Assembly: GCA_964602985.1 (NCBI GenBank)
Contig: CAZRTJ010000006.1
Coordinates: 1 to 64,000, forward strand
Source of the DNA: CAYZJB01 sp964602985
GTDB lineage: Bacteria > CLD3 > SB21
Reading direction: 5' to 3'
Length of the DNA: 64,000 bases
Of this stretch, positions 1 to 8,560 are shown piece by piece. The position numbers and the translations under genes were made by a program. The notes beneath the pieces are model-generated. The model had not been told where the DNA came from. It saw only the letters and a program-made list of their open reading frames with translations, and searched no databases. Every line of letters starts with the position of its first letter. Position 1 is the stretch's first letter.

Positions 1-180
1 GCCCTGACGCGACGCACCGACATCACTTCCTGTCCACAAGTGTGTTCGTTTTTCACACAATCCACGCATCCGCTCGTTATAGCCTTCATAGAAACAACGA
101 TGTAACCGCCGCCGCAGGTTGGCCCGCTGTTTGCCGTATCTGTCGACGCCTATCCAAACTCTATTCTCAGGAGGGTTTCT
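1..180. other. Leading non-coding stretch
   Basis: No supported gene before position 181. Short open frames here overlap the barrel gene in other frames and look like chance. A ribosome binding site (AGGAGGG, about 170-176) belongs to the gene at 181. I see no clear promoter; a TATAGC-like box near 81-86 lacks a well-placed -35. Confidence 0.5.
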
Positions 181-732
181 ATGAAATGGCTTGTGTGGAT
201 CCTGCTCACGATGGGACTCCAGTCCGCCCATTCGCAGGAGGAAATTTCGCCAAAGAACAACCCGCAGATGTCCAGGAGTCACATTGGGTTTACCGCGGGC
301 AATGTCTCGGGAATTGGATTGTCCTATCAGCGTGATCTGTTTCGAAACCTGTCGGCCATGTTGGTCGTGGGAGGAGTGGCGCAGAAAAGCCACGGTGATT
401 TCAATGCCGGCTTGACCATCAAACAGACGTTTAGTCGAGTCCATCAGAGGGTGCGGGTCTATATCGTAGGCGGGAGTAGCTACTTTTATGATCGGGATGT
501 GGATGGGGTGTACGATTGGGAAACAGGCACCTACACGGATCGCAAGCGTGAGTACGTAAAAATGGGCCTGGGATTGGGATTCGAAGCGCTGTTCTTCGAC
601 GGAAAAGTCGGAGTCGATGTCAACTTCATTGGAGCCGGCGCCAGCTTCCAGAAAAAGCAAGATGCCGACAATTACACGTTTGGGGACAAGCCGATTCTCG
701 GGCCCCAGATTAGTCTGACGTACAATTTTTAG
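181..732 (+). CDS. Secreted beta-barrel-like outer membrane protein
   Basis: 183 aa. The N-terminus is a typical Sec signal peptide (MKW, hydrophobic core, then AHSQ with cleavage near residue 19). The mature part alternates aromatic and small residues in amphipathic strands rich in Gly (VGGVAQ, IVGGSSYFY, MGLGLGFE) and ends in YNF, the C-terminal aromatic expected of outer membrane barrels. The size suits an 8-strand barrel. A strong AGGAGGG lies just before the ATG, which decides the start. A hairpin terminator follows, so the gene is probably monocistronic. The specific role is unknown; the barrel call is inference from composition and the C-terminal Phe. Confidence 0.65.
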   Translation: MKWLVWILLTMGLQSAHSQEEISPKNNPQMSRSHIGFTAGNVSGIGLSYQRDLFRNLSAMLVVGGVAQKSHGDFNAGLTIKQTFSRVHQRVRVYIVGGSSYFYDRDVDGVYDWETGTYTDRKREYVKMGLGLGFEALFFDGKVGVDVNFIGAGASFQKKQDADNYTFGDKPILGPQISLTYNF

Positions 733-753
733 AGACTCCTCTCCTCCTCCATT

Positions 754-782
754 GCGGCCGGGTGCACGTGGCGCCCGGCCGC
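754..782 (+). terminator. Hairpin terminator after the barrel gene
   Basis: Perfect 9-bp stem (GCGGCCGGG at 754-762, CCCGGCCGC at 774-782) with an 11-nt loop, followed by ATCTATTT. The U-tract is weak but the stem is very GC-rich and sits 22 nt after the stop codon. Confidence 0.7.
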
Positions 783-852
783 ATCTATTTGCGACATTCT
801 TTACGATGTTCTCTTACATACTACATTTCCATTCTGGTGATACAACTGTGAT

Positions 853-881
853 TTGACAACGCGAGGCTGGTTGGGTACCTT
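853..881 (+). promoter_or_regulatory. Promoter for the WD40 gene
   Basis: TTGACA at 853-858 and TACCTT at 876-881, exactly 17 nt apart, 14 nt before the ATG at 896. This fits the TTG-N20-TAnnTT pattern seen repeatedly in this window. It leaves an untranslated leader of only about 7-8 nt with no Shine-Dalgarno. Confidence 0.7.
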
Positions 882-895
882 TTTTCAACCTGTCT

Positions 896-3190
896 ATGCA
901 TACCCGCCTTGCTCACATTCTTGTGTGGTCGGGAGTATTTGTTGGCTACGCCGCGGCGCAACATGACCTGCCCGAGTTGATCATCCCAGACGGACATATT
1001 GCTCCGTTGACCCAGGTTCTCCTTACGCCCGACGAAAAATACGTTGTCACGCTGAGCGCCGATGAAACGGCCCGACTCTGGGATCTGGCGAGCGGCAGTT
1101 TCATACGAACATTTTCCCGCGCAAGCCGCAGCATGGCGATCACTCCCAATGGGAAATTTCTCGTCACAGGCGCCCCGTACATTTTCTCACAAGATAGTCT
1201 GATTCGAGTCTGGAGAATGGACAACGGGCAGGTGGTTCATGCCGTGTTGGGTCACGACGTGATTGCCGTGGGTCCGAGCGGGATCGACATGCTCTACATG
1301 CGACGGGGGCCCCGCGGTATGTCCATCTGGCGCGGCGGCGTGTTGGTCGGCACCTCCCGGGAACTCTTTTGCATCGACAGCGCATCGGCTTGGACCGCAA
1401 CTGCGGACATGGAACGGTTGGCGTTGGGATACCCGGATGGTCGAATTGAGATCCGGGATCTCTCGGGGGGCGTAATAGCCGCCTACCATGAGCACGCAGA
1501 GGAGATTGTCCAACTCAGTTTCACCAGGGACGGTCAATTCCTTCTTTCCGGAGGCGGGGACCGGCTGATCAAGATATTTTCCATGGAGCGGCAAGCGATC
1601 GAGAGGACCGTTTGGGCGAATTTCTACCGCGCATTTGCCGTGGATCCGCATCATCGATCGATCTGGTCGTCAAGCTACGATTTCACTGTGGACCAATACG
1701 ATTTCGAGTCCGGGGAATGGCAAGGGTTGATCGACCATCACGATTATTCCATCGCCGGAATCGCGCTGACGCAAGATCTCGAATACCTCATCGAAGCCTG
1801 CACGGATAAGAAACTCAAGGTCATTCATCTGCCCACCGGGCGTGTGGTGCGCGAGTCGGGAGCGGCGAGCCTGTTCGTGTCGCATGTGAGCGTCGATCCA
1901 ACCGGGCAGTACTTGATTTCGTCCGGGTTTGATCATCGCATTCGAATGTGGAATTTGCAAACCGGGGAGTGGGTTCGCAGCATCCCGTCGCGTGATGTGA
2001 TGCAGACGTATGTCGCCGATTCGCTGGGCTGGATGATCTCGACGGTGGCCGGGCCGAGCCTGGAAATCAAGACGTTTCCGGCTGGGGAATTCATCCGCAT
2101 GCGCGGATACCATGACCTGCTCTGTTATTCATTTGCCCTGAGCCCCAGCCAGCGCCGATTCGCAACGGGTGGGTACGATCGAAAAATCCGCGTATATCCC
2201 GCGCTCGATGGAGATCCGGACTTGACGTTGGAGGGTCATCGGGGAAACATCATGGCCTTGACGTTTTCGCGGGATGAGCGATGGTTGATTTCTTCTGCCT
2301 TTGACGAACAATTGATCGGCTGGGATGTTTCGAGCGGCAAATCCGTGTGGTCGGTTTCTTCCGGCTTGGTCAACCAACTGGTGGCCACATCGCGGGGGAC
2401 CGTACTGGGCGCCGGCCAGGACGGACGTTTGTCAGAATGGAACATCGAGACAGGAATGCGGATTCGTCAGATCGACGCTCATGATCGTCCCATCAGTTCG
2501 CTTGCGGTACACTCCGGCAAGATCGCGACCGCATCAGAGGATCAGCGGGTGCGGGTCTGGGACGAGATATCCGGTCGGCAGTTGTTTGAACTGGAATCGC
2601 ATTCCGGGGCAGTCAATTCCGTGGTCTTCTCACCCGACGGGACCAAAATCATTTCCGCCGGTCATGAAGGGTCCGTATGTGTCTGGGACGCTGGAACAGG
2701 CAGGCGTCTGGCGACGCTCATCGGATTTCGCGACGACGAGTGGATCTGCGTGATGGCGGATGGAAGATATTTTGGCTCTGCGAATGCCGACCGACAATTG
2801 TTTTACCGGTATGGCAACGAGCTGTACAGCCTCCGACAGTTTGCAGATCTTCTCAAGGTCGATCCGGGATCGATTTCGCTGGCCGGCCCGTCGCGGGTGG
2901 TTTCACTGAAACGGCCGCCGAAGGTAGAGATCGCGCGATCGTACGCCATGCCTCGGATCACGGACGGGAGAGTGACGGTCGAGATCCACTCCCGCTCGAT
3001 GGAAGCGCCGCTTCACATTCGGTTCTATGTCAACGAGGAATTGGTGGAGGATCGGCGGGTGGAGAGTGGAACTAGCACGATGAAATGCGAGGTTCGATTG
3101 CGACACGGCCATAATCAAATTCGCGTCGTCGGGATCAATGACGAAGGACTGCAAAGCAACGAATCAAAAATGTACGTGTATTACGACTGA
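896..3190 (+). CDS. Secreted WD40-repeat protein with caspase-associated C-terminal region, no caspase
   Basis: 764 aa with a Sec signal peptide (hydrophobic run, AAAQ cleavage near residue 22). Residues ~30-620 hold WD40 repeats, visible as repeated S.D...L.SGG.D..I..W-type units (e.g. SPDGTKIISAGHEGSVCVWD), enough for about two propellers. Residues ~625-680 (DGRYFGSANADRQLFYRYG, then LRQFADLL) resemble the linker that, in WD40-caspase proteins, joins the propeller to a C-terminal Ig-like and caspase domain. Here an Ig-like segment (HIRFYVNEELV) follows and the protein ends. A probable protein-binding scaffold in the periplasm or outside the cell. Its stop overlaps the convergent gene by 10 nt. 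The leader is very short and lacks an RBS. Confidence 0.85.
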   Translation: MHTRLAHILVWSGVFVGYAAAQHDLPELIIPDGHIAPLTQVLLTPDEKYVVTLSADETARLWDLASGSFIRTFSRASRSMAITPNGKFLVTGAPYIFSQDSLIRVWRMDNGQVVHAVLGHDVIAVGPSGIDMLYMRRGPRGMSIWRGGVLVGTSRELFCIDSASAWTATADMERLALGYPDGRIEIRDLSGGVIAAYHEHAEEIVQLSFTRDGQFLLSGGGDRLIKIFSMERQAIERTVWANFYRAFAVDPHHRSIWSSSYDFTVDQYDFESGEWQGLIDHHDYSIAGIALTQDLEYLIEACTDKKLKVIHLPTGRVVRESGAASLFVSHVSVDPTGQYLISSGFDHRIRMWNLQTGEWVRSIPSRDVMQTYVADSLGWMISTVAGPSLEIKTFPAGEFIRMRGYHDLLCYSFALSPSQRRFATGGYDRKIRVYPALDGDPDLTLEGHRGNIMALTFSRDERWLISSAFDEQLIGWDVSSGKSVWSVSSGLVNQLVATSRGTVLGAGQDGRLSEWNIETGMRIRQIDAHDRPISSLAVHSGKIATASEDQRVRVWDEISGRQLFELESHSGAVNSVVFSPDGTKIISAGHEGSVCVWDAGTGRRLATLIGFRDDEWICVMADGRYFGSANADRQLFYRYGNELYSLRQFADLLKVDPGSISLAGPSRVVSLKRPPKVEIARSYAMPRITDGRVTVEIHSRSMEAPLHIRFYVNEELVEDRRVESGTSTMKCEVRLRHGHNQIRVVGINDEGLQSNESKMYVYYD

Positions 3191-3564
3191 GGCAAATCCT
3201 CCTCCCATGCGAATTCGCCGCACGCATCCGTCAGCCGGATGGGTTGCTTGGACACGCGGCAATGGTACTCGAATGCGAGTGATTTGTCACCCACCCGTAC
3301 GAAGGAAAGTCGGTGGGAGCAGTTTTTGCAAATTCTGGATTTCGACGACCGGACATTCATGTGCGGGACTTTTTGCAGCAGTTCCTGCGATTCCCGTAGG
3401 GATTGGACGGCTTCTTCGTTGGCCTTGCTGAATTCCTGAAAAACACGATGCAATGCCCGCAGGAACAGGCTGACCTGACCCATCGTACGTCTCATTTTCA
3501 CGAGCCCATACAACTGCACGCCCAATATCGCCGCAAACAAGGCAATCACGATCAGTTCCGTCAT
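3181..3564 (-). CDS. Small membrane-anchored protein with Cys pairs
   Basis: About 127 aa from the ATG at 3562-3564. A start further upstream at 3654 would add an unlikely Cys-rich leader before the membrane helix. Residues ~3-23 form one hydrophobic helix (TELIVIALFAAILGVQLYG), residues ~25-70 a charged, probably coiled-coil stretch, and the C-terminus carries CKNC plus two later Cys, suggesting a small metal site. I do not recognise the family. Its 3' end overlaps the convergent WD40 gene by 10 nt. The gene opposes rny and shares a ~100-bp divergent region with it. Confidence 0.55.
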   Translation of the reverse strand: MTELIVIALFAAILGVQLYGLVKMRRTMGQVSLFLRALHRVFQEFSKANEEAVQSLRESQELLQKVPHMNVRSSKSRICKNCSHRLSFVRVGDKSLAFEYHCRVSKQPIRLTDACGEFAWEEDLPQS

Positions 3565-3609
3565 GGCCAAAAGTACGGGCTCCCCTGCACAAACGCAACG
3601 CCAAAGACC

Positions 3610-3638
3610 TTGATCTTTGGGGGTATCATCCGTAATTT
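3610..3638 (+). promoter_or_regulatory. Promoter for rny
   Basis: TTGATC at 3610-3615, TAATTT at 3633-3638, spacing 17. The predicted transcript start near 3645 leaves a ~19-nt leader that holds the AAAGGTGA ribosome binding site. Confidence 0.6.
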
Positions 3639-3663
3639 TGCCATCCATCAACAAAGGTGAACT

Positions 3664-5280
3664 ATGGATCTGATAACGATTATAACCATTTCCACCGGTG
3701 GCGTCGTGATGTTCTTCCTGGGCTGGTTCATGACCCGCTATGTCGGAAAGTTAAAGGTTTCGGAAATCAAGAAGATCGCCGAGAAAGCGATTCGGGATGC
3801 ACACCGCGAGGCGGAAACCATCAAGAAAGAAGCCCAGATGCAGGCGAAAGAGCGGTGGCACCAATACAAAATGAAGATGAACGCCGAAGCGGAGGATCGC
3901 GAAAAGCGTCTGAAGCAATATGAATCCCGACTGGCCAATCGCGAACGCGAATTAAGGCAGAAGATTCATGCGCATCTCGATAAGGAGCAAAAGGTCGAAA
4001 AGAACCTGCGCGCACATTCGGCGCGCGAAGAGGAACTGAATCGGCGCGAGACTCAGATCGAGGGCGCCATCCAGGAGCAAATTGCCAAGCTGGAAAAGAT
4101 CACTGCTCTTTCGCAGGAAGAGGCGAAGCGGACGTACCTGGACACTGTGTCCCAGCGGGCCCAGCGGGAAGCGGCGGAGCTGATGCTGAAAATGAAGACG
4201 GAAGCCCAACAGAAAGCGACGCACGAGGCTAAGTGGATTATTGCCGACACCATCCAGCGTCTCGCATCGGAGCAAACGACCGAAAACACACTCACGACGG
4301 TCGACCTGCCCAATGAACGCATCAAAGGCGTGATCATCGGCCGCGAGGGTCGAAACATCAAGGCGTTCGAGAATGCGACTGGGGTGAAAGTCATCATCGA
4401 TGATACGCCCGAAGTCGTCGTGCTGTCGAGTTTCGATCCCGTCAAGCGGGAGATCGCGCGGGTGGCCATGAGCCGTCTCGTCGAGAATCCGAATATTCAG
4501 CCGGAGCACATCGAAAATGTGGTCGAGAAATCGCGTCGTCAGGTGGAGGCGGTGATGGCCAAGGCCTCCGATGAGGTGCTGAATAGTCTGGGGATCAAGA
4601 ATGTGCCGGCCGAAATGAAGAACCTGCTCGGACGACTTCGATTCCGTACGAGCTACGGTCAAAACGTGCTGCAACACTCCAAAGAAGTGGCCCTGCTGGC
4701 CGGCACGATGGCCGCCGAACTCGGCTACGATGTTCAGCTGGCACGGAGAGCCGGGCTCTTCCACGACATCGGCAAAGCGGCCAGCAGCGAAAATGAAGGC
4801 AGTCACGTCACGATCGGTGTCGATGTCACCACGCGCAACAAGGAACACGAGATCGTGATTAATTCGGTGCTTGCCCATCATGATGAAGCTGAACCGATTC
4901 ATCCCATTTCGCAATTGGTCACGGCCGCGGATATCATCAGCGGTTCCCGACCCGGAGCGCGGCGGGAACCTCTCGAAGCGTATGGCGCACGCATCGAAAA
5001 ACTGGAACAGATCGCATCGCAATTTGAGGGCGTGTCGAAAGTGTACGCGATTTATGCCGGGCGGGAGATCCGAATCGTCGTGGAAGCGGACAAGGTTGAC
5101 GACGCCCGATCCGCCATGCTTAGTTCTGATATCGCGAACAAGATTCAGAGTGAAATGCAGTACCCGGGGCAGATCAAGATCGTGGTGATCCGCGAGCGAC
5201 GCGTCGTTCGGTACACCAATAGTGCGACGCCCGGACAGGAAGATGCCCGTCAGGAAGAGGCGCTGACAGGTGACGCCTAG
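3664..5280 (+). CDS. rny: Ribonuclease Y
   Basis: 538 aa, close to the usual ~520. Membrane-anchored endoribonuclease that initiates mRNA decay. Order of parts: N-terminal transmembrane helix (residues ~3-24), long charged coiled coil (~30-200), KH RNA-binding domain (~208-275, GVIIGREGRNIKAFE), and HD phosphohydrolase domain (~335-430) with the metal-binding HDIGKA motif. The C-terminal region ends with an extra ~20-residue polar tail. An AAAGGTGA site lies 7 nt before the ATG. It has its own promoter and is followed closely by bioY, which has a separate promoter. Confidence 0.97.
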   Translation: MDLITIITISTGGVVMFFLGWFMTRYVGKLKVSEIKKIAEKAIRDAHREAETIKKEAQMQAKERWHQYKMKMNAEAEDREKRLKQYESRLANRERELRQKIHAHLDKEQKVEKNLRAHSAREEELNRRETQIEGAIQEQIAKLEKITALSQEEAKRTYLDTVSQRAQREAAELMLKMKTEAQQKATHEAKWIIADTIQRLASEQTTENTLTTVDLPNERIKGVIIGREGRNIKAFENATGVKVIIDDTPEVVVLSSFDPVKREIARVAMSRLVENPNIQPEHIENVVEKSRRQVEAVMAKASDEVLNSLGIKNVPAEMKNLLGRLRFRTSYGQNVLQHSKEVALLAGTMAAELGYDVQLARRAGLFHDIGKAASSENEGSHVTIGVDVTTRNKEHEIVINSVLAHHDEAEPIHPISQLVTAADIISGSRPGARREPLEAYGARIEKLEQIASQFEGVSKVYAIYAGREIRIVVEADKVDDARSAMLSSDIANKIQSEMQYPGQIKIVVIRERRVVRYTNSATPGQEDARQEEALTGDA

Positions 5281-5290
5281 GAAAAAAAGT

Positions 5291-5320
5291 TTGCATATTC
5301 AACCCCCTTGCGGTTACATT
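5291..5320 (+). promoter_or_regulatory. Promoter for bioY
   Basis: TTGCAT at 5291-5296 and TACATT at 5315-5320, spacing 18. It starts only 11 nt after the rny stop. The predicted transcript starts near 5327, upstream of the ATG chosen for bioY. Confidence 0.55.
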
Positions 5321-5355
5321 CGACCACACTCACTGTGCAAGAAAGGCTCGAGCGG

Positions 5356-5919
5356 ATGAAACAAAAAGTGCGTGAGCGGGTATTGTCGTTGGATTCAGCG
5401 CAGGCGTTGCGGCAATTTGCTGGCGCGCTAGTCTTTGCGTTGTTGACTGCGGTCGGAGCCTGGCTCGCGATCCCGACCCCGCTTTCACCGGTTCCGCTGA
5501 CCATGCAAACGCTTTTTGTCGGTCTGTCTGGCGCTTGGCTTGGGTCACGGTGGGGCGCCGCCAGCCAGGGGTTGTATCTGTTTATGGGGATCTGCGGCTT
5601 GCCGATGTTTGCGGGCGGTTTGAGCGGCTTCGCCATTGTGGCCGGTACCAGCGGCGGGTATCTCCTCGCCTTTCCTGTAGCGGCTTGGCTGACGGGTTGG
5701 CTCAGCGAGCGACTGCGCTCGTTTGTCGGACGTTGCACAGCCTTTTTTGTGGGATCGCTTCCGATTTTGGTGTTGGGCACGGCGCAACTCAGTTTGATCT
5801 CCTCGGCCGGATTTGCGCAGGCGATGGGTCTGGGTGTGATACCTTTTCTCGCAGGTGATTTCATTAAGTCCGTTGTGGGCGCTTCGGTGATACGCTTGCG
5901 TTCCCGACAATCTTCATAA
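5356..5919 (+). CDS. bioY: BioY biotin transporter S-component
   Basis: 187 aa, usual for BioY. Integral membrane substrate-binding subunit for biotin uptake. Six hydrophobic segments are visible. The family-typical region after the first helix is present (TPLSPVPLTMQTLFVGLSGA, then LGSRWGAASQGLYL and a Gly-rich GLPMFAGG). The start is placed at the ATG at 5356, which has GAAAGG nine nt upstream. In-frame TTG 5308 and GTG 5335 are alternatives that add a polar extension. No ECF ATPase or T-subunit gene is near, so it may act alone or share a distant energising module. Confidence 0.93.
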   Translation: MKQKVRERVLSLDSAQALRQFAGALVFALLTAVGAWLAIPTPLSPVPLTMQTLFVGLSGAWLGSRWGAASQGLYLFMGICGLPMFAGGLSGFAIVAGTSGGYLLAFPVAAWLTGWLSERLRSFVGRCTAFFVGSLPILVLGTAQLSLISSAGFAQAMGLGVIPFLAGDFIKSVVGASVIRLRSRQSS

Positions 5920-5964
5920 GATGGTTCATCAGGTTGTGAATCGATCGAAAGGGGCTTTGGCGTC

Positions 5965-7755
5965 ATGATCAATAACGACGGAGTCGAGACGATCCGCTAT
6001 TCCGATAGCGATGGGATCGACGATCTTTTGAATGAAGTATTGAGCAAGATCTCTCAGGGATCTGCTCCGGGCGGTGTGTCGAGTTCCGCGATGCAGGACG
6101 TGACTGCGCTGATCAAGTCTTTCACGGAACAACAACTCAATCTCAAAAAGAAACTCACGCGGATCGGTTCCGCACTTTCCGCGGAGCGCAATCTGGACAC
6201 GCTGTTGGAAATGATCGTCGTCGAGGCGATGAATTTTACCAATGCGGACGGCGGGACCATCTACATCATGACGCCCGATGAAAAGGCCATCGCATTCAAG
6301 ATCCTTCAAAACCGATCCATGAATATCCGCATGGGCGGTACCAGCGGAAAAGAGATCACCTTCCCGCCGGTGAGATTGTACAAAGACGACGGTTCCCATA
6401 ACGAACAAAACGTCTCCGCGTACGTCGCGTTGACCGGCAAGACGGTGAACATCGCGGATGTGTATGACGCAGAAGGTTTCGACTTCCAGGGAACCAAGAA
6501 ATTCGACGCCGGTACCGGGTACCGGTCCAAGTCGATGATGGTGATTGCCATGCGCAATCACGAAAATGAAATCATCGGCGTACTGCAGTTGCTCAACGCC
6601 ACACACCGAAACGGCAACGTCATCCCGTTTTCCGCCGACTATCAGGAGTTGATCGAGTCGCTGGCTTCGCAGGCGGCCGTGGCGATCACCAATACCACGC
6701 TGATCCACGATTTGCGAGCGCTGTTGGACTCGTTCATTCAAGTCATCGCGTCCGCAATCGACGAAAAGTCACCGTACACCGGCGGCCATATCCGTCGGGT
6801 TGCGGAACTGACACAGGCGATCGCGCACGGCATGAGTGACGATACAAACCAGTGGAAGACCTTTTCTCTGAACAACGACGAACACAACGAACTCCGGATC
6901 GCGGCCTGGATGCACGATATCGGGAAGATTACGACGCCGGAATACGTGGTGGACAAGGCGACGAAACTCGAGACCATCTATGATCGCGTGAATTCGGTCA
7001 TTCCCCGATTCGAACTGCTGCGCGCCCAACTGGAACTGGACTATTTGAAGAAGCGCGACAAGCTCTCGGCCGCCAAAGGCAAGGATCGCGATAAGAAATT
7101 GCGAGAGCTTCAGAAGTCGTACAAAGAACAATTGAAGGAAATCGAAGCGGATTGCGAGTTTATCAAAACATGCAACATTGGCGGCGAATTCATGGAGGAC
7201 GCCAAGATCGAACGTCTGAAGAAGATAGCCTCCCGGAAGCTGCGCATTGGCGCTGAGTCGCAGGACTTCATGACGGAGAATGAAGTGTATAATCTGTCTA
7301 TTCGACGCGGCACCTTGACGAATGAAGAGCGAGTGGTGATTCAGAATCACGTGGTCTTGACCATCAAGATGCTGCAACAGTTGCCGTGGCCGAAGAAGCT
7401 CCGTCGCGTCACCGAATGGGCGGGCGCGCACCATGAAGCGCTGAATGGCAAGGGCTACCCGAACGGTCTGAAGGGCGACCAACTCTCCACGCCCGCCCGG
7501 ATCATGGCCATAGCGGACGTTTTTGAAGCGCTCACAGCGGCGGATCGTCCCTACAAACCCGGAAAGAAAATTTCCGAGTGCATCAAGATTTTGTCTTTTA
7601 TGGTAAAAGACGGCCATCTCGACGGCGATATCGTTGATTACTTTATCAAATCCGGTCTTGCTCAGGATTATGCCCGACGCGAACTGAAAGACTACCAACT
7701 GGATGTATTCCAATACGACGGGAAAGACTACGATTGCCGTCGTACTCCTGCCTAG
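5965..7755 (+). CDS. GAF / HD-GYP domain protein, probable c-di-GMP phosphodiesterase
   Basis: 596 aa, soluble. A GAF sensor domain (~65-255) is followed by an HD-GYP domain. The HD metal site MHDIGKI is at ~316 and the hallmark NGKGYP at ~492, with DVFEALTA after it. The segment between these is ~170 residues instead of ~65. It contains a Lys/Glu-rich predicted coiled coil (around residues 355-400) and a Cys-containing stretch. HD-GYP proteins hydrolyse cyclic-di-GMP, so this is probably a signal-responsive regulator. An AAAGGGG site lies 10 nt before the ATG. The last 53 nt could overlap thiD if thiD used its upstream ATG. Confidence 0.9.
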   Translation: MINNDGVETIRYSDSDGIDDLLNEVLSKISQGSAPGGVSSSAMQDVTALIKSFTEQQLNLKKKLTRIGSALSAERNLDTLLEMIVVEAMNFTNADGGTIYIMTPDEKAIAFKILQNRSMNIRMGGTSGKEITFPPVRLYKDDGSHNEQNVSAYVALTGKTVNIADVYDAEGFDFQGTKKFDAGTGYRSKSMMVIAMRNHENEIIGVLQLLNATHRNGNVIPFSADYQELIESLASQAAVAITNTTLIHDLRALLDSFIQVIASAIDEKSPYTGGHIRRVAELTQAIAHGMSDDTNQWKTFSLNNDEHNELRIAAWMHDIGKITTPEYVVDKATKLETIYDRVNSVIPRFELLRAQLELDYLKKRDKLSAAKGKDRDKKLRELQKSYKEQLKEIEADCEFIKTCNIGGEFMEDAKIERLKKIASRKLRIGAESQDFMTENEVYNLSIRRGTLTNEERVVIQNHVVLTIKMLQQLPWPKKLRRVTEWAGAHHEALNGKGYPNGLKGDQLSTPARIMAIADVFEALTAADRPYKPGKKISECIKILSFMVKDGHLDGDIVDYFIKSGLAQDYARRELKDYQLDVFQYDGKDYDCRRTPA

Positions 7756-7759
7756 CGGA

Positions 7760-8560
7760 GTGAAACTCTACAAAGCGCTCACGATCGCCGGTTCAGACTC
7801 CGGTGGCGGAGCAGGGATTCAGGCTGACCTTCACACGTTTTCTGCGTTGGGTGTGTATGGCGCGTCGGTCATCACCAGCATCACCGCACAAAATACGGTC
7901 GAAGTCACCGACATTCTCCATGTTCCACCCACCACCATTCGGGCGCAATTTCGAACCGTGATGCGAGATATCGGCGCGCAAGCCGTGAAGAGCGGCATGC
8001 TCTCGACTTGCGAAATCATTGAGACCGTGGCCGAAGAGGTACGACGCCACAGAATCGAAAAATATGTTCTGGATCCCGTCATGATCTCGAAGAGCGGCGA
8101 CCGCTTGCTGGAAGCTGATGCGGTCGACACGCTTGTTCGGAAATTGATTCCCCTCGCGGCGATCGTCACTCCCAACCTGCCGGAAGCGGAATGCATCACG
8201 AATGTGCCCATTCGAACGATCGCCGACATGCGGCGGGCGGCAGACATGATTCTGAAGATGGGCGCCAACGCCGTGCTCATCAAGGGCGGACATCGTAGTG
8301 GACCTGCTACGGATGTGTATGCAGACCGGCAAGGTTTCGTGGAATTAACCAGCCGGAGAATTCGGACCAAGAACACACACGGCACGGGCTGCACCCTGAG
8401 CGCCGCGATTGCCGCCGAGATGGCCAAAGGCCAGTCTCCCCTGCAGGCGACGAGAACCGCAAAGCGATATGTCACCCATGCTCTGCGACACGCGTTGTCT
8501 GTCGGCAAAGGAGCAGGCCCGCTGGGTCATCACTACCGTTTGTGGGGACGCCTGCGATGA
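7760..8560 (+). CDS. thiD: Hydroxymethylpyrimidine / phosphomethylpyrimidine kinase
   Basis: 266 aa from the GTG at 7760, matching the family length (~265). Phosphorylates HMP and HMP-P for thiamine synthesis. The ribokinase-fold signature at the N-terminus is TIAGSDSGGGAGIQAD. The C-terminal HGTGCTLSAAI holds the anion hole and catalytic base. An in-frame ATG at 7703 would overlap the HD-GYP gene by 53 nt and add 19 atypical residues, so GTG is preferred, although no clean Shine-Dalgarno precedes it. The stop overlaps the prmC ATG (ATGA). The second thiamine gene in the window is thiL at 51.8 kb. Confidence 0.95.
   Translation: MKLYKALTIAGSDSGGGAGIQADLHTFSALGVYGASVITSITAQNTVEVTDILHVPPTTIRAQFRTVMRDIGAQAVKSGMLSTCEIIETVAEEVRRHRIEKYVLDPVMISKSGDRLLEADAVDTLVRKLIPLAAIVTPNLPEAECITNVPIRTIADMRRAADMILKMGANAVLIKGGHRSGPATDVYADRQGFVELTSRRIRTKNTHGTGCTLSAAIAAEMAKGQSPLQATRTAKRYVTHALRHALSVGKGAGPLGHHYRLWGRLR

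Noticed and set aside
3952..5022. 356-codon reverse open frame
   Set aside because: Antisense to rny with low-complexity His/Arg/Phe composition.
7703..7759. Upstream ATG start for thiD
   Set aside because: Adds 19 residues with no family match and overlaps the HD-GYP gene by 53 nt; GTG 7760 fits the known N-terminus, though the absence of a Shine-Dalgarno leaves doubt.
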